Below, piece after piece: positions 28,913-37,333 of a stretch of 64,000 nt of DNA. The notes beneath the pieces were generated by a model. That model was not told where the DNA came from. It worked only from the letters and a program-made list of their open reading frames with translations, and did no database searches. The first letter of the stretch is position 1. The number at the start of each line of letters is the position of its first letter. A program made the position numbers and the translations under genes. The stretch comes from Achromobacter xylosoxidans (GTDB taxonomy: Bacteria; Pseudomonadota; Gammaproteobacteria; Burkholderiales; Burkholderiaceae_B), in NCBI RefSeq assembly GCF_001457475.1, contig NZ_LN831029.1, forward strand, positions 1,798,001 through 1,862,000. The letters are read 5' to 3'.

Positions 28913-30319
28913 TCAGGCCTGGCGCGCCACGGTCCGCACGATATGCCGATACCAGAAGTGCAGCAGGGTGGCTGACAGCGCCAGGCCCACCATTGCCATC
29001 AACCACATGCTGCCCGCGCCTTGCGGCGAGCCCGGCACCAGGATCTCGCGCAGCCCGTCCAGGCCGCCGCGGCCCGGGCCGAAACCGAACCACCAGCCGC
29101 CGACCAGGCCGACGCCAGCCAGCGCCACCGTCTGCAGCAACAGCGGCACCACCGCGACTTTATAGGCCCGCAGCAGGTACGAGTTGATGCACTGCATGGA
29201 GTCGAACAGGTGGAACAGCGGCAGCACCGCCAGCAGCGTGGTCGCCACCGCGGCTACCTGGGGATTGTCGGTGTAGGCCGCCAGGATCAGCGGACGGCCG
29301 GCCAGCAGCACTACCGCGGTGAGCAGGGCGCCCATCAGTCCCAGCGCCAGGCCGGCCATGCCGGTGCGGTGGGCATGCGCCAGGTTGCCGGCGCCGATCG
29401 CCTGCGCCGTCAGCGCGGCGGTGGCCACGCCCAGCGCCATCGGCATCATGTAGCACAATGCCGCCAGGTTCGACATGATCTGGTGGCCGCCGGTCACGAA
29501 GGTGCCTTCGCGCGCGACCAGCAAGGCCATGAAGGTGAAGGCCGAGACCTCCACCAGATACGAACCGCCCATGGGGATGCCCAGTCGCAGCAGTTCTTTC
29601 AGCGTCTTCCAGTCGGGCCGGCCGACGTGCAGGTGGAACCGACGGTAATAGCGGTCGTGGGTGATGACCCACAGGCCCAGCCCCAGGCTCATCCACGACA
29701 CCACGGCGGTCGCCAGGCCGGCGCCGGTGGCGCCCATGGCCGGCAGGCCGAGGGAGCCGTAGATGAACAGCCAGTTGAAGAAGGCCTTGAAGCCGATGGC
29801 GGTGAGGTTGATCGCCATCACCAGCTTGGGCCGCGACACGGAGGTGCCGAGCGCGTAGATGGTGCGGAACACCAGCGCGGCCGGCAGCGCCAGGATCAGC
29901 GCCCGCAGGTACGAAGCGATGCGGTCGCGCACGCCGGGATCGACGTTGCCCGACATCGACAGCCAGAAATCCGGGAACAGCATCAGGATGCCGCCCACCG
30001 CCGACAGGCCCAGCGCCAGCCACACGCCCTGGCCCCAACTGCGGCCCACTTCGCGGTTGTTGCCGGCGCCGAAATGCTGCGCCAGGATCGGGATGAGGGC
30101 GTGCACCACCCCCATCAGACCCACGAAAACGGTGATGTAGATCGAGGCCGACAGCGCCATCGCCGCCAGGTCGTTGGCGCTGGCGTGGCCGGTCATGGCG
30201 GTGTCCAGCACGCCGAACGAGATGCCGGCCCATTGGCTGACCAGGACCGGCCAGGCCTGTTTGGCGATGTTGCGCAGGGTGGCGCCGAAACCGGGCACCG
30301 CCGGTTGGGCGGGCGTCAT
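28913..30319 (-). CDS. MATE-family efflux transporter
   Basis: NorM-type exporter of 468 residues in the inner membrane, with about twelve hydrophobic segments. Family marks are QAWPVLVSQWAGISFGVLDT near the N-terminus, the proton/sodium-site region LDTAMTGHAS and the second-half LRLGIPMGGSYLVEV. The frame is open upstream; the ATG at 30319 overlaps the stop of the glycosyltransferase gene (ATGA) and gives the normal MATE length. Coupling to a glycosyltransferase is unusual for a drug exporter. Confidence 0.9.
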   Translation of the reverse strand: MTPAQPAVPGFGATLRNIAKQAWPVLVSQWAGISFGVLDTAMTGHASANDLAAMALSASIYITVFVGLMGVVHALIPILAQHFGAGNNREVGRSWGQGVWLALGLSAVGGILMLFPDFWLSMSGNVDPGVRDRIASYLRALILALPAALVFRTIYALGTSVSRPKLVMAINLTAIGFKAFFNWLFIYGSLGLPAMGATGAGLATAVVSWMSLGLGLWVITHDRYYRRFHLHVGRPDWKTLKELLRLGIPMGGSYLVEVSAFTFMALLVAREGTFVTGGHQIMSNLAALCYMMPMALGVATAALTAQAIGAGNLAHAHRTGMAGLALGLMGALLTAVVLLAGRPLILAAYTDNPQVAAVATTLLAVLPLFHLFDSMQCINSYLLRAYKVAVVPLLLQTVALAGVGLVGGWWFGFGPGRGGLDGLREILVPGSPQGAGSMWLMAMVGLALSATLLHFWYRHIVRTVARQA

Positions 30320-32100
30320 CGGGTGGGGCCGACTCGCAGCAGGCGGAACACTTCTTGGCGGTCGGCGCGGCGGCCGCCCTGCCACAGCACGTCGGCGCTG
30401 TCGCTGTAGGCGGCGGTGTTGTCGCGCAGGCTCTGGTTGGTGGTCTGCTGCAGCACCAGCGTGCACTTCGAATCGAACGTGAACGTCAGGTTGTTGAAGA
30501 TCAGGAACGAGGCGCGCTGGCCGCTGCCCAGGCTCAGTCCGCGCACGCATTCGCCCGGACGGAGGTTCTGCGCCAGGGCCTGCGCCAGCTCGCCCGACAC
30601 GGTGCGGTAGCTGCGGGCGTAGTCGACCGCGGGCTGCCACAGCAGCACCAGCAGGATCCAGGTGACCGTCAGGCCGCCGGCCGACAGCACGGTGCCGCGC
30701 CACAGCGCTTGCGGCTTGACGCGCAGGCGCCAGACCACCAGCGCGATCCAGCCGAGCGTGAAGACCACCGCCAGGGCGAAGGCCACCCAGGAGATGACGG
30801 GCTCATACCCGGTGGTCTGGCGGCCGATGTTGCGCGCGATCTGCGCCGGCCAGTGGAAATGCAACGCGATCCAGCCGAGCCACGCGGTGGCGGCGGTCAG
30901 CGAAAAGCACATCACTGCGAACCAGTCCAGCGTGTTGACCACACCGCGACGCAAGGTCGGCAGCGAAAACGCGCCCAGCACCGCGCAAGGCACGGCCAGC
31001 AGTACGTATTCCGAATCGCTGGCCTCGTCCAACCCGAACAGCACGAGGGCAGAACAGATCAGCAGCATCAGCGGCAACCAGATATGCGGCGCATAGATCC
31101 AGGCGCGCCAGCGCCAGATGGCCAGCAGCGCCAGCGGCCAGGTGGGCCACAAATACCAGGGCAGGTCGCGCAGCGTGCGGCCGAGGTCGTGCCAGGCGGG
31201 CACGGCGAAGGACGCCAGGTTCCAGGTCTTCCAGTTGCGGATCCAGTATTCGCTGGCCTGGGTGGCCGGAATCCACCAGGCCAGGATCAGCGCGGCGGCC
31301 AACGCGGCCGCCCAGGGCAGCCAGCGCTTGCATTTCCAGAGCGGGCCGCGCGGATAGAAGGCCAGCAGGGCGCCGACCATGATCGGCAGCGCGCCGATCC
31401 AGCCGCGCGTGAGAAAGCTGGCGGCCAGCGCAATGCCCAGGGTGGTCGAGCCGGTGACCGGACGATCGACGGTACGCGCCAGCGAATAGAAGGCCAGCGC
31501 CTGGCACGCCATGATGGCGGGCACGACCGTGGTTTCATGGGTGCGCTGCAGGATGCCGACCGTGGCCAGCAGCAGCAGCAGCGCGGCGTCGGCCAGCATG
31601 CGGCCGTAGTCGCGCGGTTCCGGCTCGCCGCCGAAGGGCAGGGCCAGTGGTTGCGCTTCGGCGCGGCGGCCCAGCAGATAGGTGCCGTACCAGACGCTGG
31701 TGGCGGTGATGCCGAACCAGAGCAGATTGGGCAGGCGGCCGGCGGTGATGTCGCCGATGAAAGGGCCGAACAGCCAGATGCAGATGGCGCCGACCCAGGT
31801 GATCAGCGGGCCTTCCTCGGCATGCGCCAGGTGCCCCACCTGCGGCAGCAGCCAGGTGATGCCACCCTCGCGGATGGCGGTGATCATGGTCGCCAGGCCG
31901 ACCGCGTCGTCGGTTTTCCACGGGTCGCGCATGAACAGGCCGGCGACGATGTACGCCAGCGCCAGCCCAAGCAGGATCAGCCTGGGCAGTTTCGCGGTGG
32001 CCACGGACGTCAGCCGGGCCGGAGTGGAAATGGAAAGTGGGGACACGGGCGTTAATGTAACCGAGAGATCGGGAAGCGCCAGCCCCTGGTTGATCGACAA
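30316..32100 (-). CDS. GT-C glycosyltransferase (ArnT/PMT-2 type membrane protein)
   Basis: Polytopic membrane protein of up to 594 residues with about eleven to twelve hydrophobic segments. Near the N-terminus, after the first helix, DPWKTDDA provides the acidic motif in the first periplasmic loop expected for lipid-phosphate-sugar glycosyltransferases of the ArnT class. The C-terminal 80 residues are soluble. The start is uncertain: TTG 32100 is the most upstream, GTG 32045 also fits, and neither has a good Shine-Dalgarno. Acceptor unknown. It is coupled to the MATE gene. Confidence 0.8.
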   Translation of the reverse strand: MSINQGLALPDLSVTLTPVSPLSISTPARLTSVATAKLPRLILLGLALAYIVAGLFMRDPWKTDDAVGLATMITAIREGGITWLLPQVGHLAHAEEGPLITWVGAICIWLFGPFIGDITAGRLPNLLWFGITATSVWYGTYLLGRRAEAQPLALPFGGEPEPRDYGRMLADAALLLLLATVGILQRTHETTVVPAIMACQALAFYSLARTVDRPVTGSTTLGIALAASFLTRGWIGALPIMVGALLAFYPRGPLWKCKRWLPWAAALAAALILAWWIPATQASEYWIRNWKTWNLASFAVPAWHDLGRTLRDLPWYLWPTWPLALLAIWRWRAWIYAPHIWLPLMLLICSALVLFGLDEASDSEYVLLAVPCAVLGAFSLPTLRRGVVNTLDWFAVMCFSLTAATAWLGWIALHFHWPAQIARNIGRQTTGYEPVISWVAFALAVVFTLGWIALVVWRLRVKPQALWRGTVLSAGGLTVTWILLVLLWQPAVDYARSYRTVSGELAQALAQNLRPGECVRGLSLGSGQRASFLIFNNLTFTFDSKCTLVLQQTTNQSLRDNTAAYSDSADVLWQGGRRADRQEVFRLLRVGPTR

Positions 32101-32113
32101 GCAGGGCCAGGGG

Positions 32114-32143
32114 AAAAAAAAGCAGCCCGGAGGCTGCCTTTTT
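32114..32143 (-). terminator. Terminator after rpmE2
   Basis: On the minus strand: GCAGCC, 4-nt loop, GGCTGC followed by T8; the opposite face has TTTTT. It lies 30 bp past the rpmE2 stop and just ahead of the glycosyltransferase gene. Confidence 0.88.
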
Positions 32144-32170
32144 GCTGTGACTCCCGTGGGAGCAACAGGA

Positions 32171-32437
32171 TCAGGAAGCGGACTTGACCGTGCCAGCGGT
32201 GCGGGCGAAACGGGCGCGGAATTTTTCCACGCGGCCGGTTTCGACGATACGCGTCTGGGCGCCCGTGTAGAACGGGTGCGATTCGGAGGTCACGTCGCAC
32301 TTGAAGAGCGGGTACGTCTTGCCATCGAGTTCGATAGTTTCGCGCGTCTGGACGGTCGAGCGGGTGATGAACTTGCTGCCCGTTTGCAGGTCGGCGAAGA
32401 CGACTTCGCGGTATTCGGGGTGAATGCCTTCTTTCAT
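32171..32437 (-). CDS. rpmE2: 50S ribosomal protein L31, type B (zinc-free)
   Basis: Ribosomal protein of 88 residues. It begins [20 protein letters not shown] and continues with SHPFYTGAQ, the type B pattern. Only one cysteine (FKCDV) is present, so the zinc-binding cysteines of type A are absent. Type B is often under Zur control, but no Zur-like palindrome was found upstream. Its leader holds a 7-bp hairpin directly before the Shine-Dalgarno (AGGAAAG). Confidence 0.96.
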   Translation of the reverse strand: MKEGIHPEYREVVFADLQTGSKFITRSTVQTRETIELDGKTYPLFKCDVTSESHPFYTGAQTRIVETGRVEKFRARFARTAGTVKSAS

Positions 32438-32450
32438 GGTGCTTTCCTAG

Positions 32451-32467
32451 GACTCCCCCAGGGAGTC
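32451..32467 (-). promoter_or_regulatory. Hairpin in the rpmE2 leader beside the ribosome-binding site
   Basis: GACTCCC and GGGAGTC form perfect arms around a 3-nt loop. On the mRNA the stem ends about 4 nt before AGGAAAG. It could affect ribosome access; that role is inference. Confidence 0.5.
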
Positions 32468-32538
32468 ATGTCAAAAGTTAGGGTCGCCAGCACGAACCAC
32501 TTTCAGGTTCCTGCCACGTATCCGAAAAGTAACTGTGC

Positions 32539-32544
32539 ATTCTA
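32539..32544 (-). promoter_or_regulatory. Candidate extended -10 promoter for rpmE2
   Basis: On the minus strand TGCTAGAAT gives an extended -10 (TGn plus TAGAAT). The predicted leader would be about 95 nt. No clear -35 hexamer is seen. Confidence 0.45.
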
Positions 32545-32572
32545 GCATGGGAATCACGGGGCGGGCCAGGCA

Positions 32573-32594
32573 ATCCGGGCGGACCTGCCCGGAT
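32573..32594 (-). terminator. Hairpin after kynA
   Basis: ATCCGGGC, 6-nt loop, GCCCGGAT, perfect 8-bp arms, about 30 bp past the kynA stop. No T-run follows, so termination is only likely. Confidence 0.4.
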
Positions 32595-32622
32595 GCCCAT
32601 TCAGGGACGGATAGGCGCCGGA

Positions 32623-33471
32623 TCAGAGGTTCGTGCGCAGTTTCCAGATCTCGGGGAACAGCACCACTTCCAGCATGCGCCGCAGGTAGTCCACGCCCGA
32701 GGTGCCGCCGGTGCCGCGCTTGAAGCCGATGACGCGCTCGACCGTGGTGACGTGGCGGAAACGCCACAAGCGGAAGGCATCCTCCAGGTCGGTCAGCTTT
32801 TCGCCCAGTTGGTACAGATCCCAGTAGCGGTCGGTGTCGCGGTAGACGGTCAGCCAGGCCTGTTCGACGCCATCGGAGGCCAGGTAAGGCTGGGTCCAAT
32901 CGCGTTCCAGGCGGTCGGCGGGGACCGTCACGCCATGCCGCGCCAGCAGGCGCAGGGATTCGTCATACAGCGAGGGCGCCTCGTAGGCCTGTTGCACCTG
33001 CGCCAGCAGGTCGGCGCGATGCGCGTGCGGCTTGAGCATGGCGGCGTTCTTGTTGCCCAGCAGGAACTCGATCTGGCGGTACTGGTAGCTCTGGAAGCCG
33101 CTGGAACGGGCCAGATAGGGCCGCAGGGCGGAGTACTCGGGCGGCGTCATGGTCGCGAGCACGTCCCAGGCATGGACGAGCTGTTCCATGATTTTGCTGA
33201 CCCGGGCCAGCATCTTGAAGGCGGGCTGCGGGCGGTCGGCCGCCAGGTTGGCGATGGCGCCGCGCAGCTCGTGCAGCATCAGCTTCATCCAGAGTTCGCT
33301 GGTCTGGTGCTGCACGATGAACAGCATCTCATTGTGCTCGGGCGACAGCGGGTGCTGCGCGCCCAGCAGCTCGTCCAGGTGCAGGTAGTCGCCGTAGGTC
33401 ATGTCGCGCGCGAAATCCAGCTGCGCTTTTTCCTCGTGGACGATGTCTTCGGGGCGTTGGTTCTGGCTCAT
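32623..33471 (-). CDS. kynA: Tryptophan 2,3-dioxygenase
   Basis: Haem enzyme of 282 residues opening the indole ring of tryptophan to N-formylkynurenine. Signatures are [29 protein letters not shown] (about residues 50-63) and the C-terminal [18 protein letters not shown] with the haem-ligand histidine and substrate loop. The start ATG overlaps the stop of a 40-codon ORF (ATGA), and kynB lies upstream. Kynureninase is not in the window. Confidence 0.96.
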   Translation of the reverse strand: MSQNQRPEDIVHEEKAQLDFARDMTYGDYLHLDELLGAQHPLSPEHNEMLFIVQHQTSELWMKLMLHELRGAIANLAADRPQPAFKMLARVSKIMEQLVHAWDVLATMTPPEYSALRPYLARSSGFQSYQYRQIEFLLGNKNAAMLKPHAHRADLLAQVQQAYEAPSLYDESLRLLARHGVTVPADRLERDWTQPYLASDGVEQAWLTVYRDTDRYWDLYQLGEKLTDLEDAFRLWRFRHVTTVERVIGFKRGTGGTSGVDYLRRMLEVVLFPEIWKLRTNL

Positions 33472-33590
33472 GCCTGGCCTCCCTGGCAGGGTGGGGCCGC
33501 GCGGCGGGCGGAGGCGGGCAGGCTGCGCCAGCCGGAAAATGGCAGGCAGGCGCAGGCGAGCGCCATGCGCGGGTCGTACGGAATGGTCAT
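33468..33590 (-). CDS. Possible small protein between kynB and kynA
   Basis: A 40-codon ORF starts with ATG at 33590, preceded by GAAAGAAG at about 8 nt, and ends in TGA overlapping the kynA ATG. The product has a cysteine-rich ACAC segment (residues 12-15), one tryptophan and an arginine/proline-rich tail. Not recognised. The overlap suggests it is translated to couple kynB to kynA, but it may be chance in GC-rich DNA. Confidence 0.35.
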   Translation of the reverse strand: MTIPYDPRMALACACLPFSGWRSLPASARRAAPPCQGGQA

Positions 33591-33678
33591 GGTCGTGCTT
33601 CTTTCGAATGGGGCGGTCGGCACAGCGGCGGCGCCATCATTGCGCCGCGGCCCGCACGGCCCGCCCGTGGCCGGTGTT

Positions 33679-34308
33679 TCAGCCCAATTCGCGCAAGACG
33701 GCGCGCACCGGGCTGGCGTCAGCCTGGATCAAAGCCAGCGGCAGTGCGATCAGTTCGTAATCGCCCTCCGGCACGTCGTCGAGCACCAGGTTCTCCAGTA
33801 CTCGAATGTCGTGCCGCAGGATGGTGTGATGGCTGTCCAGGGTCTTGCTGGACGCGGGGTCGATGCTGGGGGTGTCCAGCCCGATCAGCATGACGCCGCG
33901 TTCGGCCAGCCATTCGATGGTTTGCGGCGCGTAGGCCGAAAAGTCGTCGGTCCACCATTCCTGCGCGGCATGCTTGGCGGTACGCACCAGGATGCGCGGC
34001 GGCAGGTTGTTGGCGGCGTGGAGCAGGTGCTCCGGGGTGATCAGCGGGCCGCAGTCGATCGCGTGGATGACGCGACAGGGGCCCAGGAACGGTTCGAGCG
34101 AGACCGCGCCGATGGCGGCGGCGCCGTTCTGGTAGTGCAGCGGCGCGTCGGCGTGCGCGCCCACGTGCGGCGACAGGGTGATTTCGCTGACGTTGACGGG
34201 GCAGCCGGGCGCGAGCGACCACTTCCATTCCTGGCGATACGGGGTATCGCCGGGGAACACGGGCGAAGCCGTGGAGACGGGAGGGGAGATATCCCACAGG
34301 CGTTTCAT
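33679..34308 (-). CDS. kynB: Kynurenine formamidase, cyclase type
   Basis: Metal-dependent hydrolase of 209 residues releasing formate from N-formylkynurenine. The motif SPHVGAHADAPLHY (about residues 46-59) is the family's HxGTHxDxPxH metal site, with Ala in place of the common Thr. N-terminal LWDISPPVS is typical. It precedes kynA by 207 bp with a small ORF between. Confidence 0.93.
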   Translation of the reverse strand: MKRLWDISPPVSTASPVFPGDTPYRQEWKWSLAPGCPVNVSEITLSPHVGAHADAPLHYQNGAAAIGAVSLEPFLGPCRVIHAIDCGPLITPEHLLHAANNLPPRILVRTAKHAAQEWWTDDFSAYAPQTIEWLAERGVMLIGLDTPSIDPASSKTLDSHHTILRHDIRVLENLVLDDVPEGDYELIALPLALIQADASPVRAVLRELG

Positions 34309-34349
34309 GGAGGGCGCGGGTCGCGAAAAACGGAATCGGGAAAGCGGAA

Positions 34350-34364
34350 TTAGGTTAAGCCTAA
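34350..34364. promoter_or_regulatory. Palindrome upstream of kynB
   Basis: TTAGGTTAAGCCTAA, 15 nt with 6 of 7 symmetric pairs, lies about 45 bp before the kynB start. Kyn genes are often controlled by the Lrp/AsnC-type KynR, whose sites are palindromes of this size; no kynR gene is in the window. Confidence 0.4.
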
Positions 34365-34413
34365 AGCAATTTCGGGCCGTAGTCTAACGAATTCCCGCGG
34401 CGCGCGCAGCCCC

Positions 34414-35091
34414 TCAGATGCGGCCCAGTTCCGCCATCGAGGTGACCGTGTCGCCGGCGATGATGAGGTGGTCGATCAGGGCGACGTCCACCAGGGCCAG
34501 CGCCTGTTTCAGGTGGCGGGTGAAGGCCTGGTCGGCGGCGCTTGGCTCGGCCAGGCCGGAGGGGTGATTGTGGGCTACGATCAGCGCGGCGGCATGGTGC
34601 CTCAGGGCCTCGCGCACGACTTCGCGCGGATACACCGAGGCCTGCGACAGCGTGCCGCGCGCCAGTTCGCCGCTGGCGATCAGGCGCAGCCGGCTGTCCA
34701 GGTAGAGGGCGATGCAATGTTCGACCCGGCGGTGGGCCAGCGTGACCCGGCAGTATTGCTTTACCCGGGACGGGTGGTCGAGCGTGCTGTCGCGCGCCAG
34801 TTCCTCTTCGACCGCGCGTTTGGCCATTTCCAGTATGGCCGCCAGGGCGCAGGCCTTGGCGGTGCCCAGCCCCGGCAACGCCTGCAGTTCCTCGGGGGTG
34901 GCGCCCAGCAGCCCGCGCAGGCCATGGAAGCGGTCCAGCAATTGGCACGACAGGTCCAGCACATTCAGGCCCGGCACCCCCGTGCGCAGGGCGATGGCGA
35001 GCAGTTCGGCATTTTGTAACGCCGACGCCCCCAGGCGCAGCAGGCGCTCCCTGGGACGGTCGGCTTTTGGCACCCGCGCAGACAATTTCAT
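34414..35091 (-). CDS. radC: RadC-family JAB-domain protein
   Basis: 225 residues. Helix-hairpin-helix-like N-terminal part (LPGLGTAKACALAA, near residue 77) and a C-terminal JAB/MPN domain with the metal motif HNHPSG-x6-SxxD (near residue 176). Historically called a repair protein, but its function is unsettled. The start at 35091 (MKLSARVP) matches the family N-terminus; an ATG 20 codons upstream would overlap the fkpB start region. Divergent from fkpB with 52 bp between. Confidence 0.9.
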   Translation of the reverse strand: MKLSARVPKADRPRERLLRLGASALQNAELLAIALRTGVPGLNVLDLSCQLLDRFHGLRGLLGATPEELQALPGLGTAKACALAAILEMAKRAVEEELARDSTLDHPSRVKQYCRVTLAHRRVEHCIALYLDSRLRLIASGELARGTLSQASVYPREVVREALRHHAAALIVAHNHPSGLAEPSAADQAFTRHLKQALALVDVALIDHLIIAGDTVTSMAELGRI

Positions 35092-35143
35092 AAGAGGCTC
35101 TAAAATCAGGGTATTACTTACTGTCTGAATACGGTGGCAGATC

Positions 35144-35620
35144 TTGAGCATCGCCTCTAACGAAGTGAACGTTTTGGTCCGTCCGGACTCCTACCTGACG
35201 CTGCACTACCGCATCACCCTGGCCTCGGGGCCGGGCGAGGGGTCGGTATTCACCGACACCTTCGACGGCCGTCCGGCGACGTTGCAATTGGGTAGCGGCC
35301 AGTGGGCCCCCGGCCTGGAAACCGCCTTGCTCGGCAAGGCCGAAGGCGACCGGTTCAGTGTCACGCTGGAGCCGGCCGATGCCTATGGCGAGCGCAATCC
35401 CGAGCTGATCCAGCGCGTGACGCGCAAGATGCTGGCCGAACATGCGGGCGCGGACGCCACCTTCGAGCCGGGCGACCTGGTCGAATTCGCCGCGCCCAAT
35501 GGCGGGCGCTATTCGGGCGTTCTGAAGGAAATCAACGAGGAATCGGCGTTGTTCGATTTCAACCACCCGCTTGCGGGCGTCCGTTTGCGAGTCGACGTGG
35601 CGCTGCTGGGAGTTCTCTGA
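35144..35620 (+). CDS. fkpB: FKBP-type peptidyl-prolyl isomerase (SlpA/FkpB)
   Basis: Prolyl isomerase and chaperone of 158 residues. The FKBP part has [10 protein letters not shown] near the N-terminus, an IF (insert-in-flap) region [18 protein letters not shown] and the C-terminal [18 protein letters not shown], the SlpA pattern. The best start appears to be TTG 35144; GTG 35168 is a weaker alternative. The stop shares one base with the ispH start (TGATG). fkpB-ispH is a common pair. Confidence 0.9.
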   Translation: MSIASNEVNVLVRPDSYLTLHYRITLASGPGEGSVFTDTFDGRPATLQLGSGQWAPGLETALLGKAEGDRFSVTLEPADAYGERNPELIQRVTRKMLAEHAGADATFEPGDLVEFAAPNGGRYSGVLKEINEESALFDFNHPLAGVRLRVDVALLGVL

Positions 35621-36603
35621 TGAGCCAGGTTGTCCCCGTCACCGCGGCCGACGCCGAAGTCGTGCTGGCACAGCCGCGCGGCTTCTGTGCCGGCGTCGAC
35701 CGTGCCATCGACATCGTCGAGCGCGCGCTCGAGTTGCATGGCGCGCCGATCTACGTGCGCCACGAGATCGTCCACAACCGCTACGTGGTCGAGGACCTGC
35801 GCGCCAAGGGCGCCATCTTCATCGACGAACTCGACGACGCGCCCACGGGCGCGATCGTGGTGTTCTCCGCCCACGGCGTGTCCAAGGCGGTGCGGGCCGA
35901 GGCCGAGGCTCGCGGGCAGCAGGTGTTCGACGCCACTTGTCCGCTGGTGACCAAGGTGCATATCGAGGTGGCCCGCATGCGCGCGGCCGGGCGCGAGATC
36001 ATCATGATCGGCCACAAGGGCCATCCCGAGGTCGAAGGCACGCTGGGCCAGGCCCAGGGCGGCATGTACCTGGTCGAGACGGTCGAGGACGTGGCCGGCC
36101 TCCAGGTGAACGATCCCGAGAACCTGGCCTACGTCACGCAGACGACCCTTTCCGTGGATGACGCGGCGGCGGTATCCAAGGCGCTCAAGGCGCGTTTCCC
36201 GAGCATCGTCGAGCCCAAGAAAAGCGATATCTGCTATGCCACCCAGAACCGCCAGGACGCGGTCAAGGTGCTGGCGCCGGAATGCGACCTGGTGCTGGTG
36301 GTGGGCAGCCCCAACAGCTCCAACTCCAACCGCCTGCGCGAAGTGGCGGACCGCAAGGGCGTGGCGTCCTACCTGATCGACGGCGCGCATTCCATCGACC
36401 CGGCCTGGCTCGAAGGTCGCAAGCGCATCGGCGTGACCGCCGGCGCCTCGGCGCCCGAGATCCTGGTGCAGCAGGTGATCGCGCGGGTCAAGGAACTGGG
36501 CGCGGTGTCGGTGCGCACCATGCCGGGCCTGGAAGAGAACGTGGCGTTCCCGTTGCCCAAGGGGCTGTCGCGCAAGGTGGCGCAGACCGAATCGCTGGAA
36601 TAG
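35620..36603 (+). CDS. ispH: 4-hydroxy-3-methylbut-2-enyl diphosphate reductase
   Basis: Last enzyme of the MEP isoprenoid pathway, 327 residues, 4Fe-4S. The three cluster cysteines lie in [11 protein letters not shown] (Cys23), [11 protein letters not shown] and [12 protein letters not shown]. The substrate motifs [11 protein letters not shown] and [10 protein letters not shown] are intact. Translation is coupled to fkpB by a one-base overlap. Confidence 0.97.
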   Translation: MSQVVPVTAADAEVVLAQPRGFCAGVDRAIDIVERALELHGAPIYVRHEIVHNRYVVEDLRAKGAIFIDELDDAPTGAIVVFSAHGVSKAVRAEAEARGQQVFDATCPLVTKVHIEVARMRAAGREIIMIGHKGHPEVEGTLGQAQGGMYLVETVEDVAGLQVNDPENLAYVTQTTLSVDDAAAVSKALKARFPSIVEPKKSDICYATQNRQDAVKVLAPECDLVLVVGSPNSSNSNRLREVADRKGVASYLIDGAHSIDPAWLEGRKRIGVTAGASAPEILVQQVIARVKELGAVSVRTMPGLEENVAFPLPKGLSRKVAQTESLE

Positions 36604-36653
36604 GCGCGGCCCCCGCCGCGGGCGCCGCCAAGAACAAGAATCGAGGAGACTTC

Positions 36654-37298
36654 ATGCAGTTGTACAGCTATTTCCGCAGTTCGGCCGCCTATCGCGTGCG
36701 CATCGCCCTGAACCTGAAGGGCCTGCCGTACGAATACCTGGCGGTGCACCTGCTGAAGGATGGCGGCCAGCAATTGTCGGCCGACTACCGCAAGGTCAAC
36801 CCGACTGCGCTGGTGCCGACGCTGGTCGACGGCGACGCGGTCATCGGTCAATCGCTCGCCATCATCGAGTACCTGGAGGAAACGCATCCGCAGGTGCCGC
36901 TGCTGCCGGCCGACGCCATCGGCCGGGCGCGCGTGCGCGACCTCGCGCTGGGCATTGCCTGCGATACGCATCCCTTGAACAACCTGCGGGTGTTGAAGTA
37001 CCTGAAGCACACGTTGGGCGTGGACGAAGCCGCCAAGACGGCCTGGTATCAGCATTGGGTGCGCCAGGGATTGGAAGCCCTGGAAGCGCAACTGGCCGGG
37101 TCGTCCGCCACCGGCAAGTTCTGCCATGGCGACACGCCGACCATCGCCGACCTTTGCCTGGTGCCGCAGGTGGCCAACGCGCGCCGCTTCGAATGCGATC
37201 TGGCCGCGATGCCCACGGTCGTGCGGATTGACGCCGCCTGCCGCGAGTTGCCGGCGTTCGACGCCGCCGCGCCGGGCAAGCAGCCCGACGCGGAGTAA
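36654..37298 (+). CDS. maiA: Maleylacetoacetate isomerase (zeta-class GST)
   Basis: 214 residues. The N-terminal thioredoxin-like domain has the zeta motif SSAAYRVRIALNLKG (residues 8-22) with Ala where many have Cys, and NPTALVPTLVDGDAVIGQSLAI; the C-terminal helical domain has NNLRVLKYL and TPTIADLCLVPQ. It isomerises maleylacetoacetate in tyrosine or gentisate-like pathways; the rest of such a pathway is not in the window. Ends in a hairpin shared with the convergent degP-like gene. Confidence 0.88.
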   Translation: MQLYSYFRSSAAYRVRIALNLKGLPYEYLAVHLLKDGGQQLSADYRKVNPTALVPTLVDGDAVIGQSLAIIEYLEETHPQVPLLPADAIGRARVRDLALGIACDTHPLNNLRVLKYLKHTLGVDEAAKTAWYQHWVRQGLEALEAQLAGSSATGKFCHGDTPTIADLCLVPQVANARRFECDLAAMPTVVRIDAACRELPAFDAAAPGKQPDAE

Positions 37299-37333
37299 GG
37301 CTGGCGGCCCCGCGAGGGGCCCCGCCAGCCTTA
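37296..37333. terminator. Hairpin spanning both convergent stop codons
   Basis: TAAGGCTGGCGG pairs with CCGCCAGCCTTA (12 bp) with an inner CCCC/GGGG. It begins with the maiA TAA and ends with the TTA that is the protease gene's stop on the minus strand. No T-run; probably a two-way transcription block. Confidence 0.65.

Noticed and set aside
26853..29093. A 746-codon open frame on the minus strand
   Set aside because: Antisense to paaI and paaK and crosses the bidirectional terminator at 28854-28884.
30355..32055. A 566-codon open frame on the plus strand
   Set aside because: Antisense to the glycosyltransferase; Gln/Arg/Gly-rich shadow with no domain.
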